Positions 1-7,273 of a stretch of 64,000 bases of DNA are shown in pieces. Source of the DNA: Clostridia bacterium (GTDB taxonomy: Bacteria > Bacillota > Clostridia > Oscillospirales > UBA644); the NCBI GenBank assembly GCA_017934975.1, contig JAGBIM010000019.1, forward strand, positions 62,001-126,000. Reading direction: 5' to 3'. The notes under the pieces were generated by a model. It saw nothing but the letters and a program-made list of their open reading frames with translations, was not told where the DNA came from and searched no databases. The position numbers were made by a program, and so were the translations under genes. Positions within the stretch are counted from its first letter, which is position 1, and the number at the start of each line of letters is the position of its first letter.

Positions 1-2
1 GC

Positions 3-1286
3 CCCCAATGGTCTCCCGATTCGGAAAAAAAGACCGTTCTGTTTTACGACGGGTTCGGAGAGGATACCCGTGGCCTTGCGTTAATCTTTCTGAAGGGATT
101 GGTTCGCAAGGGATACCGCGTGGTCTATGCTACGGTGGATGCTGCACGGGGCAAGCAGCCCCAGATTGCAAGATCTACTGCGGAATACGGTATGGAATGG
201 GTTTATCTTCCATGCAGAGAGAGTTATGTACAGTGGGCCGAGGCTTTGCACGAGACGTTTGAGAAATATCATCCCCATTCGGCCTTCTTCTATACCCTTC
301 CCTATGACGTGACTGCTACGGTGGTTTTTGATCACTATCGGGATACGGTGAAGCGATACCAGATTGATCTGACCGACCACGCCTTTTGGCTTGGAAAAAA
401 GGCCTTTGATATTTGTCTTGCTCTGCGGGACGTGGGGTCGAAGATTGCCGTTCATTATCGGGGAATCCCGGCGGAGCAGATTCGTATGCTTCCTTATTAC
501 GCCCCCGTGGATATCGACGCTCCGTTTGAAGGATTTCCTTTCCCTATGGAAGGGAGGCGGCTGGTGTTCAGCGGCGGTGCTCTTTACAAGACGTTGGGCG
601 ACAAGGACAACCTGTATTATAAGATGGTAGATTCTCTTTTGCGGGATCACGAGGACTTGGTTTTTCTGTATGCGGGATCCGGAGACGATTCTCAACTGAA
701 GCGGATCTTGGAAAAATATCCCGACCGCGCCTTCTTTATTGCGGAGCGCAAAGACCTGTTTCAGGTTCTGAAACAATGCGTGTTTTATCTCAATACCTAT
801 CCCATGTTCGGTGGAATGATGATGAATTTTGCCGCCCGTGCGGGAAAACTTCCTCTGACGTTGAAGCACAATAACGATGCGGACGGACTTCTGTTCAACC
901 AAAAAGAGTTGGGTATCGAATACGATGCGGCGGAGGATCTGTTGGCCGATGCGGATCGCTTGCTTTCCGACGAGGCCTATCGGCAGGCCCGGGAGGCGAA
1001 ACTGTCCGAGTGCGTTATCACCCAGGATCGTTTTGAGGAAAACCTCGCTTCTCTGATCGAGAAGGGAAACACGGAATTCCCCATCTATACGGATCCTATT
1101 GACACTACAGAGTTCCGACGGGAATACATCACGCGCTTCCGCTACAAACAGGCAGTGCGGGAGTCCATTCTGTATTCTTCTTGCCACCGACCTTTGATTC
1201 CCTACTTCCCCGTTATCTTTGGGGGATACTTTGTCCGCGCAACCCTTTCAAAAATAAAAGCGAAATTCGGGAGAAAAAAAGCATGA
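3..1286 (+). CDS. GT-B type glycosyltransferase, 5' end cut by window edge
   Basis: The reading frame is open to the left edge of the window, so the true start lies upstream. The visible in-frame residues before the first possible start (TTG at 99) already read like the start of a glycosyltransferase fold (VLFYDGFGEDTRG), so 99 is not the real start. The remaining ~427 residues include a second Rossmann-like half with FSGGALYK and YAGSGDDSQL, as in GT-B (family 1/4-like) enzymes. The stop overlaps the wecE start by 4 bp (ATGA), so the two are translationally coupled. The context is surface-polysaccharide assembly; the sugar transferred is unknown. Confidence 0.8.
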   Translation, partial: PQWSPDSEKKTVLFYDGFGEDTRGLALIFLKGLVRKGYRVVYATVDAARGKQPQIARSTAEYGMEWVYLPCRESYVQWAEALHETFEKYHPHSAFFYTLPYDVTATVVFDHYRDTVKRYQIDLTDHAFWLGKKAFDICLALRDVGSKIAVHYRGIPAEQIRMLPYYAPVDIDAPFEGFPFPMEGRRLVFSGGALYKTLGDKDNLYYKMVDSLLRDHEDLVFLYAGSGDDSQLKRILEKYPDRAFFIAERKDLFQVLKQCVFYLNTYPMFGGMMMNFAARAGKLPLTLKHNNDADGLLFNQKELGIEYDAAEDLLADADRLLSDEAYRQAREAKLSECVITQDRFEENLASLIEKGNTEFPIYTDPIDTTEFRREYITRFRYKQAVRESILYSSCHRPLIPYFPVIFGGYFVRATLSKIKAKFGRKKA

Positions 1287-2410
1287 TCAATTTTAACGTT
1301 CCTCCTTGCTGCGGCGACGAGCTGGGCTATCTGGAGCAGGCCATCAAAAACCGCAAGATCTGCGGGGATGGCGAGTTTACCAAAAAATGCAATCAATGGA
1401 TGGAAAATCGCTTTTCCGCCCAAAAGGTTCTTTTGACCACAAGCGGGACTACGGCTCTGGATATGGCCACGCTTCTTTGTGATTTCCAAGAAGGGGATGA
1501 GGTGATCCTTCCCAGTTTCACCTTTTCCAGTACCGCAACTTCTGCGGTTCTCGGCGGTGCAAAGCTTGTGTTCGTGGATATTCGTCCCGACACCATGAAC
1601 ATCGACGAGACCAAGATCGAGGCTGCCATCACGCCCCGGACGAAGGCCATCATCGTGGTGCATTACGCCGGTGTTGCCTGTGAGATGGATACGATTATGG
1701 AAATCGCCAAACGGTACGATTTGAAAGTGATTGAGGACGCGGCCCAGGGGGTTATGAGCTCTTACAAGGGGAAGGCCCTCGGAACCATCGGCGATTTCGG
1801 CTGCTATTCCTTCCACGAAACGAAGAATTATTCCATGGGAGAGGGGGGCGCTCTTCTGATCAACAACCCCCTCTACAACGAACGGGCTGAAATTCTGCGG
1901 GAAAAGGGCACGAACCGTGCAAAGTTCTTCCGCGGACAGGTGGATAAATATACCTGGGTGGATTTTGGCGACAGTTATCTTCCCAGCGAGTTGAACGCGG
2001 CTTATCTTTGGGCGCAGCTGCAACGGGCCGACGAAATCAACGGCAACCGCCTTTGCAGTTGGAACGCTTATTGGAATGCCTTTTCTCCTCTGCAGGATGC
2101 GGGAAAGGTCACCCTTCCCACGGTGCCCGAAGGATGCGTTCATAATGCACATATGTTTTATCTGAAATGTAAGTCTCTGGAAGAGCGCACGGCTTTGATT
2201 TCCTATCTGAAGGAACGGGGTGTGATGGCGGTGTTCCATTACATTCCCCTTCACTCCGCTCCTGCGGGTCTGAAATACGGCCGCTTCCACGGGGACGACG
2301 TATATACCACGGCGGACAGCGACCGCTTGGTCCGTCTTCCGCTGTATTACGGCCTTACCGAAGAAGACCGCAACACGGTCATAAAGGCGGTGTGTTCCTT
2401 TTATGCGTAA
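1283..2410 (+). CDS. wecE: dTDP-4-amino-4,6-dideoxygalactose transaminase WecE
   Basis: PLP-dependent aminotransferase of the DegT/DnrJ/EryC1/StrS group, 375 aa, the usual length. The N-terminus (MINFNVPP, then KICGDGEFT) and internal segments (HYAGVACEMDTIM, EDAAQGVMS, FHETKNY with the PLP lysine, EKGTNR, NAHMFY) match E. coli WecE/RffA closely. That enzyme converts dTDP-4-keto-6-deoxyglucose plus glutamate to dTDP-4-amino-4,6-dideoxygalactose, a precursor of Fuc4NAc-type sugars. A longer frame opens upstream, but the ATG at 1283 gives the family N-terminus and a 4-bp overlap with the previous gene. It overlaps the next gene by 8 bp. Function is well supported; the final glycan is inferred. 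Confidence 0.93.
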   Translation: MINFNVPPCCGDELGYLEQAIKNRKICGDGEFTKKCNQWMENRFSAQKVLLTTSGTTALDMATLLCDFQEGDEVILPSFTFSSTATSAVLGGAKLVFVDIRPDTMNIDETKIEAAITPRTKAIIVVHYAGVACEMDTIMEIAKRYDLKVIEDAAQGVMSSYKGKALGTIGDFGCYSFHETKNYSMGEGGALLINNPLYNERAEILREKGTNRAKFFRGQVDKYTWVDFGDSYLPSELNAAYLWAQLQRADEINGNRLCSWNAYWNAFSPLQDAGKVTLPTVPEGCVHNAHMFYLKCKSLEERTALISYLKERGVMAVFHYIPLHSAPAGLKYGRFHGDDVYTTADSDRLVRLPLYYGLTEEDRNTVIKAVCSFYA

Positions 2411-2951
2411 GCGTGAATGTGCTTCCTATCCCGTTCTGGAAGGGGAGAAGGTTCGCCTCCGTCCCATTTGCGACGGGGATACGGACTTGATCGTTGCTTG
2501 GCGGAACAATCCTGCCGTGCGGGAGAATTTCATCTTCCGTCAAACCTTTACCCCCGAAATGCATCGGGCGTGGATGGAAACGAAGGTGGCGACGGGGGAC
2601 GTGGTTCAATATATCATCGAGGATCGGGCCGACGGATTCCGTCCGGTGGGTTCGGTTTATTATCGGGATCTGGACGACGTTCACGAAAGCGCCGAGTACG
2701 GCATTTTTATTGGGGAAGATTCCGCTCGCGGAAAAGGTCTCGGCTCCGAAACGGCCAAGCTCTTCGTCAAGTTTGGGTTGGAATATCTGGAGCTTCACCG
2801 CATCTCTCTGCGGGTTTTGGCGGGAAACGATTCCGCCTGCCGTTCTTACGAAAAGGCGGGCTTCCTGCGGGAAGGCGTGTTTCGGGATATGGTAAAATTG
2901 GACGGCGTTTATCGGGACGTGATCTTTATGGCCATTCTTTCGGATTATTGA
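2403..2951 (+). CDS. GNAT-family N-acetyltransferase (RimJ/RimL type)
   Basis: A 182-aa single-domain GNAT protein. It shows the acetyl-CoA loop RGKGLGSETA near residues 115-125 and the C-terminal NDSACRSYEKAGF element typical of RimJ/RimL-like acetyltransferases. It overlaps wecE by 8 bp and is therefore coupled to it. In polysaccharide loci an acetyltransferase beside WecE commonly N-acetylates the 4-amino sugar (WecD or FdtC role), so acetylation of dTDP-Fuc4N is a reasonable inference. The sequence looks like the general RimJ/L group rather than classical WecD, so the substrate is not proven. Confidence 0.8.
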   Translation: MRKRECASYPVLEGEKVRLRPICDGDTDLIVAWRNNPAVRENFIFRQTFTPEMHRAWMETKVATGDVVQYIIEDRADGFRPVGSVYYRDLDDVHESAEYGIFIGEDSARGKGLGSETAKLFVKFGLEYLELHRISLRVLAGNDSACRSYEKAGFLREGVFRDMVKLDGVYRDVIFMAILSDY

Positions 2952-2970
2952 TCTGCCGAGGAGATTGTTT

Positions 2971-4041
2971 ATGGGTTTGAAGGTTCGTGATTCCAACATC
3001 GAACTGTTGCGGGTCCTTGCGAGTATAGGCGTTATCTTGCTGCATTATAACGGGGTGGTCGCCTTCAATCACGTGATCCCCGGAACGGTTAACGAATATA
3101 TTCTTCAGGGTGCCGAAGCGCTGTTTATCAGTGCTGTCAATCTGTTTTTGCTCATTTCGGGTTATTTCAGCTGCACCTCCAACCGTCGGAAAGCGGTCAA
3201 GGTCTTTGAACTGTTCTTGCAGGTATCGGTGCTGGCTACCGCGTGGTATTTGATTTCCTCCCTGGCGTTGTACAACACCCCCGTTACGGCGTTGGGCATT
3301 GTGAAAGCACTGATTCCAAACAGTTATTTCGTTACGATTTATCTTGCGGTGTATATCCTTTCTCCCTACATCAACCGTGCCGTGGAGAAACTCAACAGAG
3401 AAAAATTTCGCGCGTTGTTGGTGATCTGTTTTATTCTGTTTTCCCTTCTTCCGACAGTGCTGGATCTGTTGGCAGAATATGGACATTTCTTTCCCGGGCT
3501 CTACCCCGTGAGCATGGGAGCAAGCGATTACGGTTATACTTTCGTACAGTTTGCTTTTATGTATCTGATCGGAGCGTATCTGCGTCGGTTCGGCTCTGAA
3601 ACAAGCGGAAAACGATGGGTGTGGCTTGGGGTATTTCTCCTGTCTTTTGCTGCCGTGTTTTTCTGGCAATTTTTGACGCCGCGGGTTGCCCGCTCCTATT
3701 GCAATCCTCTCGTGATTTTGCTTGTGGTTTCGGTCTTTTCTTTGTTCCGCACCGTTTCCATTCGCAGTCGAGTTATCAACCTGCTTGCGAAAGGGGCGTT
3801 TACCTGCTTCCTTGTTCATGCCCTGTTTTTGGACTACATCGGGATTCCTCGGTTTGTAAACGGAGACCCCTTGTTGCTCTTGGGGCACATGCTACTGTCT
3901 TCCTTGGGAATATTCCTGATTTGTTGGGTGATTTGGTTTGTGTATGATTTCGTGACGAGGCCGATCGTGAAGGTCGTGGGAAAGATTCTGGCGCCCCTGG
4001 ACAAGCGGATGTCTTTGGAAGACGAGGAGAAAACGTCTTAA
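2971..4041 (+). CDS. Acyltransferase 3 family membrane protein
   Basis: A 356-aa polytopic membrane protein with about ten hydrophobic segments. Its N-terminus, RDSNIELLRVLAS followed by LHYN, carries the conserved Arg, Glu, Arg and His of acyltransferase-3 enzymes (OatA, NodX, O-antigen acetylase families). These transfer acetyl or other acyl groups to extracytoplasmic sugars. The ATG at 2971 is chosen because a GAGGAGA box sits about 6 nt upstream; an in-frame TTG at 2965 overlaps that box. The C-terminus is short and charged, with no periplasmic SGNH domain. Neighbouring genes suggest it decorates the same surface glycan. Confidence 0.85.
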   Translation: MGLKVRDSNIELLRVLASIGVILLHYNGVVAFNHVIPGTVNEYILQGAEALFISAVNLFLLISGYFSCTSNRRKAVKVFELFLQVSVLATAWYLISSLALYNTPVTALGIVKALIPNSYFVTIYLAVYILSPYINRAVEKLNREKFRALLVICFILFSLLPTVLDLLAEYGHFFPGLYPVSMGASDYGYTFVQFAFMYLIGAYLRRFGSETSGKRWVWLGVFLLSFAAVFFWQFLTPRVARSYCNPLVILLVVSVFSLFRTVSIRSRVINLLAKGAFTCFLVHALFLDYIGIPRFVNGDPLLLLGHMLLSSLGIFLICWVIWFVYDFVTRPIVKVVGKILAPLDKRMSLEDEEKTS

Positions 4042-4110
4042 ATTTTGCGTTTTGTATGACGGAAAGACTCCGTCTCCATAAAGAATATTTTTGAATGGAA
4101 GGTTTTAAGT

Positions 4111-5535
4111 ATGAGAAGAAAGAAAAGAGAGTTGTTCAAGCGTTCGCTGCGTATGCTGTTCTCTCTGTTTTTGATTGCGGCCCAGACGGTTTGCTTCGGC
4201 TACGTTTGGTTGAATTACTATTTGCAGGGGATGAGCGATCCTTTCTTTGAGAAGGGAAACTGGCTCTTTTACGCCGTGTATGCCCTGCTCTTCATCGTGT
4301 TCCTGTTCTGCTTTGACGGAATGAAATACGGCTTGTACCGCCGACCCAACATCATTCTGTCGCAGATTCTGGCCACTTTGGGGACGGCCTTCGTTACCTA
4401 TCTGCAGATCTGTTTGCTTTCTTTGAAGTTTGTCAACGTTCTGCCGATTCTGGCCATGACGGGCGTCAATATCGTCATCTGCGTGGTCTTTACCATGTTC
4501 AGCGATTGGGTGATCCGCGTTTTCTTCCCCGCCAGGAAAATGCTGGTGATTTGGGACAACTATTCTCCCGAACAGTTTTTGCGCAAAATGGGCGGCAGAA
4601 AAGATAAATACACTCCCGAAGAAATCGTCCACGTTTCCGTGGGCATGGAAAAACTGGAGCAGTTGATTCAGGAGTCGGAAAGCGTGCTGGTCTACGACGT
4701 GCATTCCGAAATGCGGAATAAGCTGATCAAATACTGCTTTGAGCAGGACATCCGCGCCTATTCCACCACGAAGGTTTCCGATATTCTTATCCGCGGCGCC
4801 GAGCAGCTTCACGTATTTGATACACCCTTGTTGCTCTATCGCAACATCGGTCTTACCATGGAACAACGGTTCTTTAAGCGTCTGATGGACATCGTGATTT
4901 CTTCCATTATGCTGATTATCGCATCTCCCTTCCTTTTGATCAGCGCCCTTGCCGTCAAACTGTACGACGGCGGCCCCGTCTTTTTCCTGCAGGATCGTTG
5001 TACCATCGGCGGAAAGGTGTTCAAGATCCACAAATTCCGCAGTATGGTGGTGGATGCGGAGAAATACGGCGCCCAGCTTGCCACGGAAAAGGATCCCCGC
5101 ATTACGCCCGTGGGACGGATTTTGCGTGCTACCCGTTTGGACGAGCTTCCTCAGCTGATTGATATTCTGGTGGGGAATATGAGCCTCGTGGGCCCCCGTC
5201 CCGAACGGCCTGAAATCACCGAACAGTATTGTAAGGAGATTCCCGAGTTCAAATACCGTCTCAAGGTACAGGGTGGTTTGACGGGATACGCTCAGCTTTA
5301 CGGAAAATACAACACCTCCGCCTACGATAAACTGCAGTTGGATTTGATGTACGTGCAGAATTATTCGTTGCTTCTGGATCTGCGTTTGATTTTGCTGACG
5401 TTAAAGATTATGTTTATGAGGGAAAGTACCGAGGGCGTTTCGGAACAGACCAACCAAAAGATTGCCGAAATGGCGGAGCGTTCTGCGAAAGAGGCACAAC
5501 AGCGTGCTTCCGAGTCCGAAAACGGAGAAGAATAA
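4111..5535 (+). CDS. Polyprenyl glycosylphosphotransferase (bacterial sugar transferase)
   Basis: A 474-aa membrane enzyme with four predicted N-terminal transmembrane segments (roughly residues 10-130), a cytosolic CoA-binding-like middle part, a further membrane segment near residue 260, and a C-terminal bacterial sugar transferase domain. Diagnostic motifs are KIHKFRSMVVDAE, TRLDELPQLIDIL and MSLVGPRPE. Such WbaP/CpsE-type enzymes start repeat-unit synthesis by moving a sugar-1-phosphate onto undecaprenyl phosphate. The C-terminal tail after residue 445 is Glu/Ser-rich and extra. A small hairpin (4058-4074) lies in the 69-bp gap upstream. The gene is the last clear member of the polysaccharide group. 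Confidence 0.92.
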   Translation: MRRKKRELFKRSLRMLFSLFLIAAQTVCFGYVWLNYYLQGMSDPFFEKGNWLFYAVYALLFIVFLFCFDGMKYGLYRRPNIILSQILATLGTAFVTYLQICLLSLKFVNVLPILAMTGVNIVICVVFTMFSDWVIRVFFPARKMLVIWDNYSPEQFLRKMGGRKDKYTPEEIVHVSVGMEKLEQLIQESESVLVYDVHSEMRNKLIKYCFEQDIRAYSTTKVSDILIRGAEQLHVFDTPLLLYRNIGLTMEQRFFKRLMDIVISSIMLIIASPFLLISALAVKLYDGGPVFFLQDRCTIGGKVFKIHKFRSMVVDAEKYGAQLATEKDPRITPVGRILRATRLDELPQLIDILVGNMSLVGPRPERPEITEQYCKEIPEFKYRLKVQGGLTGYAQLYGKYNTSAYDKLQLDLMYVQNYSLLLDLRLILLTLKIMFMRESTEGVSEQTNQKIAEMAERSAKEAQQRASESENGEE

Positions 5536-5545
5536 GGAGTGTTTT

Positions 5546-6184
5546 ATGCCTTCTTGGCTTTTATTTACCGTTGAAATCATCGGTACCGTGGCCTTTGCCG
5601 TTTCAGGGGCTATGGTGGGATTGAAGCGGGAAATGGATATTTTCGGGATCGTTATTCTCGGCCTCGTGACCTCCGTGGGGGGCGGTGTGATTCGGGATTT
5701 GATTTTGGGAATCACGCCTCCCTATACCTTCCGGGATCCCACTTATGCGGTTGTCGCCGTTTTGGTTTCGATTTTGGTTTTCTTGCCCTTCGTGCGTCGG
5801 GCTTTTGATCGCATCCATCGGCTCTACGACCTGATGATGCTGACCATGGATTCTCTCGGATTGGGAATTTTCACCGTCATCGGCATCCGTACCGCCTATA
5901 ACGCGGGAGAGCGGGGCGTGTTTCTGCTGATCTTCGTGGGCGTGATTACGGGGGTGGGCGGCGGCATTCTGCGGGACGTTCTGGCAGGGCAGACCCCTTA
6001 CGTGTTCGTCAAGCACTTCTATGCCTGCGCTTCTTTGATCGGCGCGATTGCCTGCGTGGTGTTTTTGCGGTTTGCGGGGCAAACCCTCGCCATGACCGTC
6101 GGGGCTTCCATCGTGGTGATCTTGCGGTTTTTGGCGGCTCATTACCGTTGGAAACTTCCCAAAGCGACGAAGGAAACGGAGTAG
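5546..6184 (+). CDS. TRIC-type cation channel / YicG (UPF0126) family protein
   Basis: A 212-aa integral membrane protein with seven predicted helices and an internal duplication. The two repeats carry the family signatures GGGVIRDLILG (near residue 50) and GGGILRDVLAG (near residue 138), which is the pattern of UPF0126/YicG proteins, structural relatives of TRIC channels. The start at 5546 has AAGGAGT 6 nt upstream; the frame is open further upstream but would overlap the preceding gene. It follows the sugar transferase by 10 bp, so it is probably co-transcribed, but no functional link is evident. The transported ion is unknown. Confidence 0.88.
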   Translation: MPSWLLFTVEIIGTVAFAVSGAMVGLKREMDIFGIVILGLVTSVGGGVIRDLILGITPPYTFRDPTYAVVAVLVSILVFLPFVRRAFDRIHRLYDLMMLTMDSLGLGIFTVIGIRTAYNAGERGVFLLIFVGVITGVGGGILRDVLAGQTPYVFVKHFYACASLIGAIACVVFLRFAGQTLAMTVGASIVVILRFLAAHYRWKLPKATKETE

Positions 6185-6200
6185 AAAAGAGGTTTTTTTC

Positions 6201-7010
6201 TTGAAATTCCAAATTGATCACGATTATCATATTCATTCCAATCTCTCGCCCTGTGCCAAAGACCCGGAACAGACCCCCCAAGGGATTTTGCGTTATGCGG
6301 AGAAGAACGGGTTGAAGCAGATCTGTCTGACCGATCATTTCTGGGATACGGCCGTGACGCCCGCTTTGGGGTATCTGAGCGGAACCTATCGCAACAACGA
6401 TCTTGCCTGTATCCGCTCCGCTTTGCCCTTGCCCCAATCGGAACGGACTGCCTTTCATTTCGGATGCGAAGGGGAGATGGATCTGTCCTTTCAGATCGGG
6501 ATTTCGCCTGCGGTCATCAAGCAGATGGAGTTCGTGATTATTCCCACCACCCATCTGCATATGCCGAAGCTGACCGTGCCCGAGGAATTGACCTTGGAGC
6601 AACGGGCGATTTTGTACGTCCATCGGCTGAACGCCCTGCTGGAAGCGGATCTTCCTGCAGGAAAGACGGGAATTGCCCATCTGACCTGCTCCTTGATGGC
6701 TCCGAAAAATTGGCCCGATCATCTGCGGGTCCTGGAGATGATTCCCGATACGGTGCTGACGCATCTGTTCCGCAAGGTGCGGGAGCGAGATTTCGGAGTG
6801 GAGCTGAACTTCCCCGTGGAGCGGTATTCCCCCGAGGAGCTGCAGACGGTGCTTCGCCCTTACTTCATCGCTAAGGAATGCGGTTGCCGGTTCTATCTGG
6901 GAAGCGACGCGCATACCCAAAAGGAGTGCGAAGGCGCCCCGGAGCGTTTTGAGCGCATGGTGGATTCTTTGGACTTGACGGAGGAGAATAAATACCGTCC
7001 TTTTACTTGA
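6201..7010 (+). CDS. PHP-domain phosphoesterase
   Basis: A 269-aa protein with the polymerase-and-histidinol-phosphatase metal-binding motifs: HIHSN at the N-terminus, TDHFWD near residue 47, a middle histidine (PTTHLH) and GSDAH near residue 235. It starts with TTG at 6201, 8 nt after an AAGAGG box, and the first residues (DHDYHIHSN) fit the family start. PHP proteins are metal-dependent phosphatases or nucleases; the substrate cannot be read from the sequence. A strong terminator follows directly, so it closes the transcription unit. A second, different PHP protein lies at 18674-19456. Confidence 0.82.
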   Translation: MKFQIDHDYHIHSNLSPCAKDPEQTPQGILRYAEKNGLKQICLTDHFWDTAVTPALGYLSGTYRNNDLACIRSALPLPQSERTAFHFGCEGEMDLSFQIGISPAVIKQMEFVIIPTTHLHMPKLTVPEELTLEQRAILYVHRLNALLEADLPAGKTGIAHLTCSLMAPKNWPDHLRVLEMIPDTVLTHLFRKVRERDFGVELNFPVERYSPEELQTVLRPYFIAKECGCRFYLGSDAHTQKECEGAPERFERMVDSLDLTEENKYRPFT

Positions 7011-7025
7011 ATATAATATGTAGAG

Positions 7026-7060
7026 AACCCCGTCGAAGGATTTTTTTCGGCGGGGTTTTT
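7026..7060 (+). terminator. Intrinsic terminator
   Basis: A 10-bp stem (AACCCCGTCG at 7026-7035 with CGGCGGGGTT at 7048-7057, one G-U pair) is followed by a T run. It ends the operon that includes the PHP gene. Confidence 0.9.
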
Positions 7061-7107
7061 GTCGTTTTGCGCCATAAATTGTTCAAAAAGTTTTTTTTCG
7101 CAAAGCC

Positions 7108-7136
7108 TTGCAATTCCTGAAAAATCGTGCTATACT
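7108..7136 (+). promoter_or_regulatory. Sigma-A-type promoter for ABC transporter operon
   Basis: TTGCAA (7108-7113), a 17-nt spacer and TATACT (7131-7136). This predicts a 5' leader of about 130 nt before the ABC transporter start at 7274. Confidence 0.75.
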
Positions 7137-7142
7137 ACAGGC

Positions 7143-7260
7143 AATAAAGCATTTCCGGTTTCCCGACGGGAGGTTCGGGGACCGCGGTGAGACGGACGGT
7201 CAACACCGGATTCCTGTACGCGCCCCAAAAAATTGTTTTTCCGATACTCGGCAAATAAAA
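7143..7260 (+). promoter_or_regulatory. Candidate structured 5' leader of ABC transporter
   Basis: Two mutually exclusive foldings can be drawn by hand. In the first, TCCGGT pairs with ACCGGA and encloses a CCC-GGG hairpin and a GACCG/CGGTC stem, forming a three-way junction. In the second, GGGG-ac-CGCG pairs with CGCGCCCC, which breaks the GACCG stem. I could not match it to a riboswitch class I know. No T run follows the second stem, and the Shine-Dalgarno box (AAGGAG, about 7260) is outside both. The structure is an inference. Confidence 0.35.
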
Positions 7261-7273
7261 AGGAGACATCATT

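Noticed and set aside
7143-7260. T-box or known riboswitch for the ABC exporter leader
   Set aside because: No T-box core (GGTGGNACCGCG) and no core of the TPP, c-di-AMP or guanidine-I classes; kept only as an unknown structured leader.
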